This document shows, in pieces, positions 44,191 to 54,435 of a stretch of 64,000 bases of DNA (position 1 is the stretch's first letter; each line of letters starts with the position of its first letter). The notes beneath the pieces are model-generated. The model was not told the origin of the DNA. It saw only the letters and a program-made list of their open reading frames with translations, and ran no database searches. The DNA is taken from NCBI RefSeq assembly GCF_026262505.1, contig NC_067205.1, positions 27,234,556 through 27,298,555 on the forward strand. The letters run 5' to 3'. This DNA is from Trichomonas vaginalis G3. Lineage: Eukaryota; Parabasalia; Trichomonadida; Trichomonadidae. Position numbers and translations under genes: made by a program.

Positions 44191-44754
44191 TTCTGTTCTT
44201 ACCACAAGATAAAAAGTTAGAAAAAAAAATAACTAACGTTATTTTTTCTGTCTAAAGGGAACATTCAATGAAAATTCAAGAGGGTGAAAAAAAGAGTGAA
44301 AAAACATTTACGAAGAAGTCATGACAAAACATTTTACGAAGAAGTCAATGACAAAAACATTTAACGAAAGAAGTCTTGACAAAACATTTACGAAAGAAGG
44401 TCTTGACAAATTGCAGAGGGTAGAAATTGAGGTGTAGAAATGAGGTTAGATCTAACTCATTCTACCCGACATTCTCAGTCAAATACAAAAAATGAACACT
44501 TTTTTCATTAGATAACTGTTTATTTTTTGACGCGAAGTGAAGATTGACACTTCGTCAAAAAAAATCGCCTGAAAATCATATCTCTTTTATACAAAAAATA
44601 CAAAATAAAACTAACTTTATTTTTTCTATCTTAAGGAAATTCATGAAAAATCATGGGTTAGAAAACGTGTTAGAAAACGTGTTAGATCTACCATCTACCC
44701 GACATTCTCGTCAAATACAAAAAAATGACACTGTTTTCATTTAGATAACTGTTA

Positions 44755-44788
44755 TTTTGACGAAGTGAAGATTGGCACTTCGTCAAAA
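44755..44788. repeat. Perfect 13-bp hairpin, recurring in the satellite array
   Basis: ttttgacgaagtg (44755-44767), loop aagattgg, cacttcgtcaaaa (44776-44788). Related hairpins lie near 42843-42871, 43075-43110, 44526-44565, 47416-47457 and 47653-47689, always in pairs ~230 bp apart and upstream of an ACTTTATTTTT block. Confidence 0.8.
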
Positions 44789-45579
44789 AATCCCTGAAAT
44801 GCATATCTTTACATACAAAATAAAAAAAATAAAACTACTTTATTTTCTATCTAAGAAATTCATGAGGTGAAAAAAGAGGTGAAAAAAGAGGTGAGATCTC
44901 AGCCTCTTCACCTAACATTTATTTTTTGGGTCCTTTACACTCCATTACGATGAAGTCTTGACAAATACATTTACGAAGAAGTCATGACAAAAATTCACAG
45001 AGGGTAGACAATGATGGTTAGAAAACGTGTTAGAAACGTGTTAGATCTAACATTCTAACATAAAGCTTTAATTTTTTGGGTCCTTTACACTCATTACGAA
45101 GAAGTCTTGACAAAAACATTCTACGAAAAGAAGTGCATGAAAATGTCAAGAGGTTAGAAAAGAGGGTGAAAAAAAACAGGTGAGATCTAAGCATTCTAAC
45201 ATAAACTTTATTTTTGGGTCCTTTACACTCATTACGAAGAAGTCTTGACAAAACATTTACGAAAGAAAGTCATGAAAATTCAAGAGGTTAGAAAACGTGT
45301 TTAGAAAAACGTGTAGATCTAACATGCTAACATAAACCTTTATTTTTGGCCTTTAACAACTCATTACAAAGAAGTCTTGACAAAACATTTACGAAGAAGT
45401 CATGAAGAATCAAGAGGTTAGAAAAACGTGTTAGAAAACGTGTTAGATTTCTAACATGCCTGAACATATAACTTTATTTTTGGTGTAAATTTCATGATTT
45501 TGCCGAGAGTTTTAGACATAGTTAGAAAACGTGTTAGAAACGTGTTAGAATCTAACATTCTAACATAAAGCTTATTTTT

Positions 45580-46003
45580 TGCTGATTCAGCAACAAAATG
45601 AACGAGGTCAGGATGTAACATGTAAATTACCTTTGAATTCATTCATAACACCCTTAGTAAGCTCATAAAAATGCCTTGTTTTGAGGTCGAGCCACTTTTG
45701 GGCTCCACCGTAAATCTTTCAAACCAAACTCAAGGAATTTCCTGCATGAATTTTTGTATAAAAAACAACCGTCGGAATTCCGGCGGTTGCTTATATTCTT
45801 CACAAGCCTTATAATACTCTTCCCAAAGGACTATTTTCCAACAACTTTCTAAAAGTCTTTCCTAACAACGATGACACATATTTGTTGCATTAATGTAACC
45901 ATTCCTTGTCTCTACGTAAGACTTCAATACCGTTATAAGTGCCTTTTGTGAATGTTTCGCCATTAGATTTGTTAAGTGAATGTTTTTTGCTATCGACTGA
46001 CAT
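45580..46003 (-). pseudogene. KilA-N-like gene fragment X, copy 3
   Basis: Same layout. The distal segment reads YMLHPDLVHFVAESAKNKLY and continues directly into minisatellite-encoded VRMLD. Followed leftwards by the next minisatellite block. Broken. Confidence 0.4.
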
Positions 46004-46664
46004 TTCTGTTCTTAACCATACAAAGATAAAAAGTTAGAAAAAAATAAAACTAACGTATTTTTTCTGTCTAAAGGAAATTCATGAAAATTCAAGAGGGTGA
46101 AAAAAGAGGTGAAAAAACATTTAGGAAGAATATGACAAACATTTACGAAGAAGTCATGACAAAAACATTTAGCGAAGAAGTCTGAACAAAACCATTTACC
46201 GAAAGAAGTGCTTGACAAATTCAAGAGGTTAGAAAAGAGTGTGAAAAAACAGGTGAGATCTAACTATTCTAAGCATAAACTTTATTTTTGGGTCCTTTAC
46301 GAACTCATTACGAAGAAGGTCTTGACAAAACATTTTACGATAGAAGTCATGAAAATTCAAGAGGTTAAGAAAACGTGTTAGAAAAAACGTGTTTAGATCT
46401 ATACCATGCTAAGCATAAACTTTATTTTGGGTCTTAGCACTCATTACGAAGCAAAGTCTTGACAAACATTTACGAAGAAAGTTCAGAAAAATTCAAGGAG
46501 GTTAGAAAAACGTGTTAGAAAACGTGTTAGATGCTAACATGCTAAGCATAAAACTTTAATTTTTGGTGTAAATTTCATGATTTTCGAGAGTTTTAGGAGC
46601 CATGTTAGAAAACGAGTGTTAGAAACGTGTTAGATCTAAGCATTCTAACATAAACTTTATTTTT

Positions 46665-47092
46665 GCTAGAATTCAGCAACAAAAATGAACGAAGGTCAGG
46701 AATGTTATGTAAATACCTTTGAATTCATATCATAAGCACGCGCTTAGTAACTCAATAAAATGCTTGTTTTGAGTCGAGCCACTTTTGGCTCCACCGATTC
46801 CTTCACCAAAACTCAAGAAATTCTTCCTGCATGAATTTTGTATAAAAAGCAACCGTCGGAATTCCGGCGGTTGCTATATTCTTCACAAAATGCCTTATAA
46901 TACTCTTCCAGGACTTAATTTTCCCAAACAACTTTCTAAAGTCCTTTCCTAAAACTGGCTGACACATATTTGTTGGGGCATAATGAACCATCCTTGTCTT
47001 CTACGTAAGACTTCAATACCGTTATAAAGTGCCTTTTGTGAATGTTTCGCCATTAGATTTGTTAGTGAATGTTTTTAGCTTCGACTGAATTT
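46665..47092 (-). pseudogene. KilA-N-like gene fragment X, copy 4
   Basis: Same layout, separated from copy 3 by a shorter satellite block (~650 bp instead of ~1.25 kb). 46803-46991 reads MCQPVLGKDFRKLFGKIKSW. Broken. Confidence 0.4.
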
Positions 47093-48494
47093 CTGTTCTT
47101 ACCTACAAGATAAAAAGTTAGAAAAAAAAATAAAAACTAACGTTATTTTTTTCTGCTCTAAGGAAATTCATGAAATGTCAAGAGGGTGAAAAAGAGGTGA
47201 AAAAAACATTTACGAAGAAGTCATGACAAGAACATTTACGAAGAAGTCATGACAAAAGCATTTACGAAGAAGTCTTGACAAAACATTTACGAAGAAGTCT
47301 TGACAATTCAAGAGGGTAGAAATGAGGTTAGAAATTGAGGTTAGATCTAAAGCCATCTACCCGACCATTCTCGTCAATACAAAAAAATGACACTTTTTCA
47401 ATTAGATAACTGTTATTGTTTTTGAGCCGGAAGTGAAGATTGACACTTCGTCCAAAAAATCCCCTGAAATCATAATCTTTTTATACCCAAATAAAATACA
47501 AAAATAAAACTAACTTTATTTTTCTTCTAAAGGAAATTCATGAAATTCCATGAGGTTAGAAAACGTGTTAGAAAACGTCGTTAGAATTCTAAACCATCTA
47601 CCCGACATTCACTCGTCAAATACAAAAAATGACACTTTTTCGATTAGATAACTGTTATTTTTGACGAAGTGAAGATTGCACTTCGTCCAAAAAATCCCTG
47701 AAATCATATTCTTTACCATACAAAATAAAAAAAAATAAAAACTAACTTTTATTTTTTCTATCTTAGGAAATTCAATGCAGGTGAAAAAACGGGTGAAAAA
47801 AGAGGTAAGATTTCACCTCTTCACCTAACATTTATTTTGGGCGTCCTTTACACTCATAGCGATGAAGTCTTGAACAAACTTTACGAAAGAAGTCATGACA
47901 AATTCAAGAGGTAGAAATGAGGTTAAGAAAACGTGTTAAGAAAACCGTGGTGTAGAGTCTAACATTCTAACATAACTTTATTTTTGGGTCCTTTACACTC
48001 ATTAACAAGAAGTCTTGACAAACATTGTAGCGAAGAAGTCTATGAAAATATCAAGAGGTTTAGAAAAGAGGTGAAAAAACAGGTGAGATCTAACATTCTA
48101 ACATAAAAACTTTTAATTTTTGGTCCTTTACACTCATTACGGAAGAGCTCTTGACAAAACATTTAACGAAAGAAATTCATGAAAAAATTCAAGAGGTAGA
48201 AAAACGTGTTAGAAAACGTGTTAGATCTAACATCTAAAACATAGAACTTTATTTTTGGGTCCTTTACACTCATTACAAAGAAAGTCTTCGACAAAACATT
48301 TAGCGAAGAGTCATGGAAAATTCAAAGAGGTTAGATAAACGTGTTAGCGAAAACGTGTTAGAATGCTAACCATGCTAACATAAACTTATTTTTGGATGTA
48401 AACTTTCATGATTTTCGAGAGTTTTAGAAAACCATGTTAGAAAAAACGTGTTTAAGAAAACGTGTTAGCTCTACATTCTAACATAAACTTTATT

Positions 48495-48737
48495 TTTGCT
48501 GAATTCAAGGCAACAAAAATGAACGAGGTCAGGAGTTCGTAAATACCTTTGAATTTCATTCATAACAGCCCCTTAAAGTAAGCTCATAAATGCTTGTTTT
48601 GAGTCGAGCGCACTTTTGGCTCGCACCGTATCTATTTCAACGCAAAACTCAAGAATTTCCTGCATGCAAATTTTGTATAAAAGCAAGCCGTCCGAATTCC
48701 CGGCGGTTGCTATATATCCTTCACAAAATGCCTTATA
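48495..48737 (-). pseudogene. KilA-N-like gene fragment X, copy 5, split by mariner
   Basis: The distal half of fragment X up to the mariner insertion at 48738. The next bases of the same fragment reappear at 50086-50114 (ataatactcttccaggactt) just before the N gap. The mariner therefore inserted into an already existing satellite unit. Broken. Confidence 0.5.
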
Positions 48738-50085
48738 TAGGGTGTCCAAAGGTGTGTTTAGCAACAAACCTAATACTGCGAATAGAATAAACAAGTTTAC
48801 ATATATAAATAAATTTATTTAAAATATAATCAGCGCATTGGATTCAAATCACGCGTTCGCAGCGATCGATGCCAGGCTTGAAAGACACGCTTTAAATCAT
48901 CAATGAGAAATTGCTCAAATTGCTGCTCTACAAAATTTTTCAAGATGCATCTGACTCGCCGAATTCGCGTCGCTTCAGCTCTCTTTTTTTAGGCGTGCCG
49001 AATAAAATAAAGTCAGAGGGTGCAATATCAGGTAATAAATTGGGTTTGGAAGCACTTTGACATATGTTTCCACCAAGTAATTCAATTACCCCTTATGACT
49101 TTGTGAACTGCTTGAATTATCAAAATGAATTGCAAAATTTTGTTTTTGTTGTTTGGATTTCTCAACTCATCAAGAATTGATAATTTGAAGTAGAAATGTC
49201 AATTAGATTACGAGGCATTCATCGTATTAAGGTTTTTGAAGAATAAGTCATTGCGATGATGCCATTAACACGCCCAAAAAAACCGACAAGCATCATCATT
49301 GGTGTGTTCAATTTTTTGTCTTCGGAATGTTTGCGGTTTCATCGCTTCGGGGATCCACATGATTTTGGCTTTCTGTTGCATATTGAAACCAAGAACTCGT
49401 CCGCCCTTGTTAACTAAAAAAGCGAAACTTTCTTGATTGATACGCACGCAATATAGAGAGGAGCTCTTTCGAGATTGGACTCTAGATTTTTTTTTGAACT
49501 GAGATTAAGGTTGTGCGGACCCAACGTGTATACGCTAGTTTGTAGTTCAAATAATGTGCAGATAATGAACTGAACTGTTGTACGTGGTATCTTTTGTCAT
49601 CTCCTCTAATCCTACTGAAGTGATGCTTCTTAGGGTCTTCATCTAGCGCTTGAAGATAATTGCTTTTGAATTTTTTCTTTTGATCCGGCGAATTTTTGCT
49701 CATTTTTAATGAGGGCGCCTTTTTGTGCCATGAAGTATACATCCTAACATATACGTTTACAGTGAAATCTAGGAGGGCATCCATACCGAGCATGTTTACC
49801 AATGTGCTCGTAGATTTTTAGGGCAGTCTTGCATTTTTTTGGCAAGAGCGAGGATGTTTCTAATGAGATTCATTAAAAAATGAAAAAAATCCGCGCCAAA
49901 TTCGCCAGCGAAAGCCGCCTCTTGTCTCAAAATTCATTTTATATCCGCGGATGGCGCCAAAAAACAAACATATCTCATCATATACATATATTCATCATTT
50001 TTATTATATATTTATAAATCAGCATATATGCTCCTTTATAGTCTCATATAGAGCGCTGTGCTAAACGCACCTTTGAACACCGCTA
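48738..50085. mobile_element. Tc1/mariner DNA transposon (Tvmar-like), decayed
   Basis: About 1.35 kb, close to the size of trichomonad mariners. Terminal inverted repeats: the left end has ggtgtccaaaggtgtgttta (48741-48760), and the right end, read from outside, has ggtgttcaaaggtgcgttta. These match with two differences, and both continue into gca. TA dinucleotides flank both ends (ccttata|...|taatactc), and joining the flanks restores the satellite sequence ccttataatactc, as expected for TA target duplication. The interior holds a broken transposase on the minus strand. Confidence 0.8.
48830..49802 (-). pseudogene. Mariner transposase (disrupted)
   Basis: Fragments in at least three frames. 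The N-terminal piece is 49482-49802, a middle piece 49265-49447 reads VLGFNMQQKAKIMWIPEAMK, and a C-terminal piece near 48990-49040 keeps IAPSDFILFGTPKK, a version of the mariner signature (S)PDLAPSDYHLF that carries the third catalytic Asp. Internal stops and shifts make it nonfunctional, although the base quality of this stretch is doubtful. Confidence 0.65.
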
Positions 50086-50114
50086 TAATACTCTTCCAGG
50101 ACTTATTTTCCAAG

Positions 50115-50139
50115 NNNNNNNNNNNNNNNNNNNNNNNNN
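50115..50139. other. Assembly gap of 25 N
   Basis: A second run of exactly 25 N, between satellite fragment X and the fibre gene of the younger Polinton. The join is not proven. Confidence 0.95.
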
Positions 50140-51039
50140 GTTTGTCGTTCCTGTATGAGTGTGCGCAGGTAAGTTTGCTTCTTTAATTTTCTTTGAGCCT
50201 CCTGTTTGCTTTGAAGAGTTAGCACAGTATAAGAATTTGTCTACAATCTGCTGCCACGTACCAAAACCTAAAACACTTGCCGGATTTGTTGAATTCATTG
50301 ACGTATAAATAGAGCCTATAGGATATATGGTTTCAAGAATCTGAGTCTTCATTGTTTGAAGTTCATGTTTAACATTTATAAATCCATCGCCATCTACAAT
50401 ATTTATATTGTTTGTTATTAAACCATTAGGAAAAGTAGGAGGATAAATTCTTTGTTCAACTAAAGATGTACCGTTTCTTCCTGTTTTTGTTACTTCTTCA
50501 ATGCATGCTTTAATTTCTTTAATCTTGATTGTTTGAAATTCTTCATGTGCATGGTTCTTGTCGGCTTTACTGTCTAACATTGATGGTAGTTTGTATGCTT
50601 CAAAGTTTCTGGCATATTGATCAATGTTCCTGCAATAGTTATCTAAATTGTTAAGAGTATCTTTTACGCTTGTACTCGGATTCTCTAAAGGTGCACTTGA
50701 ACCCAAATCATAGTTCAATATTATGTCGTCTGCTCTAACAGTAGTGAAGGATTTATGTGTATGGTTCTTGTCGGCTTTCTTATCTAACATTGTTGGTAGT
50801 TCATATGCTTCAAAGTTTCTGGCATGATCTTCGATATTCCTGCAACTGTTATCTAAATTGTTAAGAGTATCTTTTACGCTTGTACTCGGATTCTCTAAAG
50901 GTGCACTTGAACCCAAATCATAGTTCAATATTATGTCGTCTGCTCTAACAGTAGTGAAGGATTTATGTGTATGGTTCTTGTCGGCTTTCTTATCATATAA
51001 ATCTTGAGCAGTGAATTTAACATTATTTTCATCATCCAT
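50140..51039 (-). CDS. Fibre-like protein with tail-collar-type C-terminus (Polinton copy 2)
   Basis: Starts MDDENNVKFTAQDLYDKKAD at 51039. Two ~71-residue repeats contain KADKNHTHKSFTTVRADDI and SSAPLENPSTSVKDTLNNLD. A distinct C-terminal module with YPIGSIYTSMNSTNPASVLG, GFGTWQQI and NLPAHTHTGTT follows. This is the wording of phage tail-fibre and tail-collar receptor-binding tips (YPVGSIY, FGTW, HxHxG). It runs into the N gap. A role as a virion spike or receptor-binding fibre is inferred. The upstream repeats continue in neighbouring frames, so the gene looks slightly broken. Confidence 0.6.
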
Positions 51040-51339
51040 GACATAAACATTTTTACAGCTAATGTCTTTCTTCGTTGTTATGTTTTCATTCGATGTTAAA
51101 CCTTGTGGAAAGTTAGGAGGTTTATAATCTAATGCATCCCCACCAGTTCCGCCAACCGTTCCTTCAATACTTTCTATAGCAACAGTTGAGAAGGAGTTAT
51201 GTGTATGTTTCTTTATCTGCTTTCTTATCTAACATTGCTGGTAGTTCATGTGTTTCAAAGTTTCTGACATGACCTTCGATATTCATACATTTGTTATTTA
51301 AGGAGTTTAGTGTATCTTTTACGCTTGTACTTGGATTCT

Positions 51340-52146
51340 CTAAAGGTGCACTTGAACCAAGGTATAGTTCAATATTATGTCGTCTGCTCTAACAGTAGTG
51401 AAGGATTCATGTGTATGGTTCTTGTCAGCTTTACTATTTAATGTAGCTTGAAGTGAATTTATATCGGAGATATTGTGTTTATGAGATTTCAAAATTTTGT
51501 TCGTTGCGTCAAGTTCATCTTTGTCAGCTTTACTTTTAATAGCATCTTCAAAAGTTATTTTTGCCTTAACTCTCAAAGTAAATCTTGGTTCAACTAATAC
51601 ACCGTTAACAAAGAAACTAGAGGCATAAATTTCATTGTTATAACCAAATGCTTCTGGTGCTTTACCTGTGTCATACTGTACAGTACAGCTTATGTCATAA
51701 CCTTTAGCACGAATGTATTTATATCTTCTTTCATTAACATCTTCCGTCTTCACTTTTTCATCCTGTGTTAAATATCCATGGTAGTCCGTTATAATCTGTT
51801 CATCTGAACTTATATAATGAACATGGTTTTTATCTGCTTTTTCGGCAAATTTCTCTTCTATCTCATTTATTTCAAGTTCATGCCTACCACCACCTCCCGA
51901 AGAAGTATTTTTCTTCAGCTCTTGAAGAACATCCACTTCACCATCTTCGGTGTCAATAATGAGACTTTGTGTTAAAACTTTTCCTGTCTTAATGGATGTT
52001 TGTAAAACTTCTTCTTCACCGTGTTCGGGGTCATGGTCGTCATCATATCTTGCGAAATCAGAGATGTTGTCATACATTAAGCATATCTGTCTCAAAAGTT
52101 CTGCTATTTTGAAACTGGAACGAAAGATATACAGAACTTTCATCAT
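51340..52146 (-). CDS. Fibre-like protein, N-terminal part (Polinton copy 2)
   Basis: Starts MMKVLYIFRSSFKIAELLRQ. A helical N-terminus precedes a Gly-rich hinge (SSGGGGRHELE). KADKNHVH repeats and beta-like segments follow, continuing in style into the fibre gene on its left. Probably the shaft of the same fibre or a partner fibre. The repeat at 50540-51430 has a ~213-bp period at the DNA level. Confidence 0.5.
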   Translation of the reverse strand: MMKVLYIFRSSFKIAELLRQICLMYDNISDFARYDDDHDPEHGEEEVLQTSIKTGKVLTQSLIIDTEDGEVDVLQELKKNTSSGGGGRHELEINEIEEKFAEKADKNHVHYISSDEQIITDYHGYLTQDEKVKTEDVNERRYKYIRAKGYDISCTVQYDTGKAPEAFGYNNEIYASSFFVNGVLVEPRFTLRVKAKITFEDAIKSKADKDELDATNKILKSHKHNISDINSLQATLNSKADKNHTHESFTTVRADDIILNYTLVQVHL

Positions 52147-52155
52147 CTCCTAAAG

Positions 52156-52545
52156 TCAAGTCTGCTTCTTAAGTATTTCTTGAATGTATGCAATGAGAAC
52201 AGAGTACCTTGGAAAATATTCGAACAATATTTCATTAGCTGTTGGTTTTGGTGGTTCTTCTGGAGTTTCTGTTGTTTCAGTTCCTTCTGTAGGTTCTGTT
52301 GGAGTTTCTGCATCTCTTGACTTCAATGCTCTTGCTCTCAAAGACCTAAATGTTAGAGCACCAGGTTTTACAAAGGACTTTATAAATGCTTTAATAGTTC
52401 CTGGTAAGTTATTGTTAGCATTAAGTAAGTTCCTTATGCTTCCATCATGTACGTCCATAGCACTATGTAAAAAATCTATACTTTTCTTGTAGTCAGCAAT
52501 AGACTGACTGTGATTTTTTAAAGATTTGTCAATACCTTTAAGCAA
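52156..52545 (-). CDS. Fibre-associated helical protein (Polinton copy 2)
   Basis: 129 aa, starts [21 protein letters not shown] coiled-coil-like N-terminal half, then a Thr/Pro/Glu-rich linker ([20 protein letters not shown]), then a helical end. It overlaps the collagen-like gene by ~28 nt in another frame and ends 10 bp before the next fibre gene. Either a separate small protein or part of one long fibre gene. Confidence 0.45.
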   Translation of the reverse strand: MLKGIDKSLKNHSQSIADYKKSIDFLHSAMDVHDGSIRNLLNANNNLPGTIKAFIKSFVKPGALTFRSLRARALKSRDAETPTEPTEGTETTETPEEPPKPTANEILFEYFPRYSVLIAYIQEILKKQT

Positions 52546-53027
52546 TCTTCATGCATGTCTGATACTGAGCCAAGAATATCATTTGCTTCCTTTAGTGTAT
52601 TTTGTGCTTCTCGTAAAGTATCCAATCCCGTACGTGCATTGTTTGCTATACGTCTTACAGTATCTATTTGACTCCTTGTTTCTTGCATCCAACCAGATAA
52701 AGTTTTAATAGTATCCGAACCATTTGAAATGAAGTTCAAAGCATTTTTAACGTCATCTAAAGCTTCTTCACCAAGTACCGCCCATATCTTTCCGATTTGG
52801 TATTGAAGAACTCCATATGAACCAGCTGTTAAACCAGTATTTATAAGGTTCCATATCCATGATTTAGCAGTTTTTCCATCCTTTCCATCTTCACCATCCA
52901 AACCGTTTTCGCCTTGAGGTCCTTGTATTCCTTGTATTCCTTGTATTCCTTGTGGTCCTTGAGGTCCAGTGTCACCCTTCTCTCCTTTCAGTTCATCTTT
53001 ATGTTCGTTATAATATTCTAATGTCAT
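52518..53027 (-). CDS. Collagen-like fibre protein (Polinton copy 2)
   Basis: 169 aa. After [14 protein letters not shown] come about a dozen Gly-X-Y triplets ([16 protein letters not shown] and on), encoded partly by a tandem ttgtattcc-type DNA repeat near 52922-52950. A Trp-containing globular segment and a long heptad-like coiled coil follow ([20 protein letters not shown]). Collagen-like plus coiled-coil shafts are typical of trimeric virus and phage fibres. It abuts the next gene by a 4-nt overlap of start and stop (atga). Confidence 0.6.
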   Translation of the reverse strand: MTLEYYNEHKDELKGEKGDTGPQGPQGIQGIQGIQGPQGENGLDGEDGKDGKTAKSWIWNLINTGLTAGSYGVLQYQIGKIWAVLGEEALDDVKNALNFISNGSDTIKTLSGWMQETRSQIDTVRRIANNARTGLDTLREAQNTLKEANDILGSVSDMHEDCLKVLTNL

Positions 53028-53401
53028 AAGGTGTACTCATTACTGCTACCAGCAACGCCGAGAATTTGTTTCTCATTCATGACTAAATTCTTTAGGCATT
53101 TAATGTTGTCGTCAAATCGAAAGCTCTTTAACAATTCAATGAGAACATTTAATACTTTCACTAATGAGGCATCTACTGTAGAATTTATATATTGCACCGT
53201 TCCATCATTTATGATAGGAACTTTACTTATTGTAATGAATGGGTCATAAGTGTTAAAAGTATCGAAATCAATGACTTTTTTAGTTTTTCCATCGTCAATG
53301 ACTAAATCATTGCCTTCAATGGTTAAAGTTGAGTTTTCGTTTACTAGTTCATGTGCTCTTCTTGCTTCATTTGTTTCATACGCATATGCAGCAATAGTCA
53401 T
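53024..53401 (-). CDS. Fibre-base-like hypothetical protein (Polinton copy 2)
   Basis: 125 aa, starts [20 protein letters not shown]. Short beta strands ([20 protein letters not shown]), then a helical second half. First gene of the minus-strand fibre block, with stop-start overlap with the collagen-like gene. Possibly the part anchoring the fibre to the capsid, by analogy with phage fibre operons; this is an inference from position. Confidence 0.5.
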   Translation of the reverse strand: MTIAAYAYETNEARRAHELVNENSTLTIEGNDLVIDDGKTKKVIDFDTFNTYDPFITISKVPIINDGTVQYINSTVDASLVKVLNVLIELLKSFRFDDNIKCLKNLVMNEKQILGVAGSSNEYTL

Positions 53402-53418
53402 ATTTTAATGAGAATAAA

Positions 53419-54181
53419 ATGTTGTTCTATTTGCAAAGTACAGACCCAAACGAATACGGGACAGTAAAGCTACAAACAAACTTAGGTCTTCAGAATGAAG
53501 CGCTTGCTTTCAGAGTTGTTGACTTCAATACTATCGCAACTTTTGTCATAACAGATGAAACAGATTTCATAGAGATTGAAATAGATGGAAAGAAGTGTTA
53601 TAACATTTCCTAACAGAGCTGGGTATAGAATAGATAAAATTGCTGGAGTCATGGATACTCTCATAAATGAAGAAACTATTGACAACATAGATGTCGAACT
53701 CTCTTCTGAGGGAACATTGAAGTTCAGTTATGCGAAGGAGTTTAAGATACCAAGAATGAGTCATAGAGTACAACTTCTTTTGGGTGCATACCATATGACA
53801 TTTCCTTTGAAAAGTGTTGACAAAACGATTGAGATGAAATCTGTTCCATACGTATGTTATGGTAATTGTTTATACATTGAGTCTAAAATAGCTAATGTCA
53901 CAGGCATTTCAGGAGTTAATAGTAAAGGTTCAGTAGAATATAAATCCTTCTGTTATGAAGTAAATTCAATGTTCATTCCAAACGTTCCTGTCATAGCAAC
54001 TCATTTAGGTAAATGGGTTCGCATTAGTCCTCATAATTTGAAAGACATGCAATTCAGACTTGTTGACTTTCAAGGAGAGCCTGTAGAACTGAAGGCACCA
54101 GTGCGAATGACTGTTGAAGTTGACTTTTTAGAAAATATTAAATGCAACAGCTTACAAGAGAACTCAGAGCTAAAAATATAA
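53419..54181 (+). pseudogene. Polinton structural protein, beta-rich (about one break)
   Basis: Starts MLFYLQSTDPNEYGTVKLQT. Beta-rich throughout, ending VRMTVEVDFLENIKCN. Same gene as 12331-13137 in copy 1 by position and C-terminal pattern. A minor virion protein is possible. The start lies 18 bp from the divergent fibre-block gene. Confidence 0.5.
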
Positions 54182-54384
54182 AGTATGAATGTTATGTATT
54201 AGGTCATGAACTTTGGTTGTTGCTGTTTGATGAAACAAATGAGTTAGTTATGTCAGTCAAGAGAACAGAAAAATATTGTGTTAGTGAAAACTGCACCAAG
54301 TCAATAAGATTAGGTTTGCATTATGAAGATGAGTTCGATACTGTTGAAGAAGTTTTGGATAGATATTACAAATTGCTAACTTGA
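54142..54384 (+). CDS. Small Polinton protein, 80 aa
   Basis: Starts MQQLTRELRAKNIKYECYVL, a compact alpha/beta protein ending TVEEVLDRYYKLLT. It overlaps the end of the preceding gene in another frame. Same as the small gene at 12088-12320 of copy 1 by size and tail. Function unknown. The reading frame is whole. Confidence 0.5.
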   Translation: MQQLTRELRAKNIKYECYVLGHELWLLLFDETNELVMSVKRTEKYCVSENCTKSIRLGLHYEDEFDTVEEVLDRYYKLLT

Positions 54385-54435
54385 AATTTTTTTGACTGAC
54401 GGCGCAAAGCGCCAAGACCGAAGGTCCTGACTGCT

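Larger units (their letters stand above)
41215..48737. repeat. Higher-order satellite array (~120-bp minisatellite plus gene-fragment units)
   Basis: The basic unit of ~115-130 bp includes gttagatctaacatgctaac, ataaactttatttttgggtc, ctttacactcattacgaaga, agtcttgacaaaacatttac and gaagtcatgaaaattcaaga, then aggttagaaaacgtg. Blocks of these alternate with ~440-bp gene fragments, giving higher-order units that start near 42075, 43765, 45580, 46665 and 48495 (steps ~1.69, 1.81, 1.09 and 1.83 kb). Units differ by dense one-base indels. The same words recur at 58020-58080 inside the younger Polinton, which ties the array to Polintons. On the minus strand the minisatellite is open in places and repeats KVYVRMLDLTRFLT. 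Confidence 0.85.

Noticed and set aside
39590-48737. Telomeric or centromeric satellite
   Set aside because: Units contain Polinton-type gene fragments and the same words occur in a Polinton; no telomere-like short repeat is present.
52184-52492. 102-codon plus-strand frame opposite the fibre block
   Set aside because: Ser/Val-rich reverse-strand reading of the Thr/Pro/Glu linker; no independent support.
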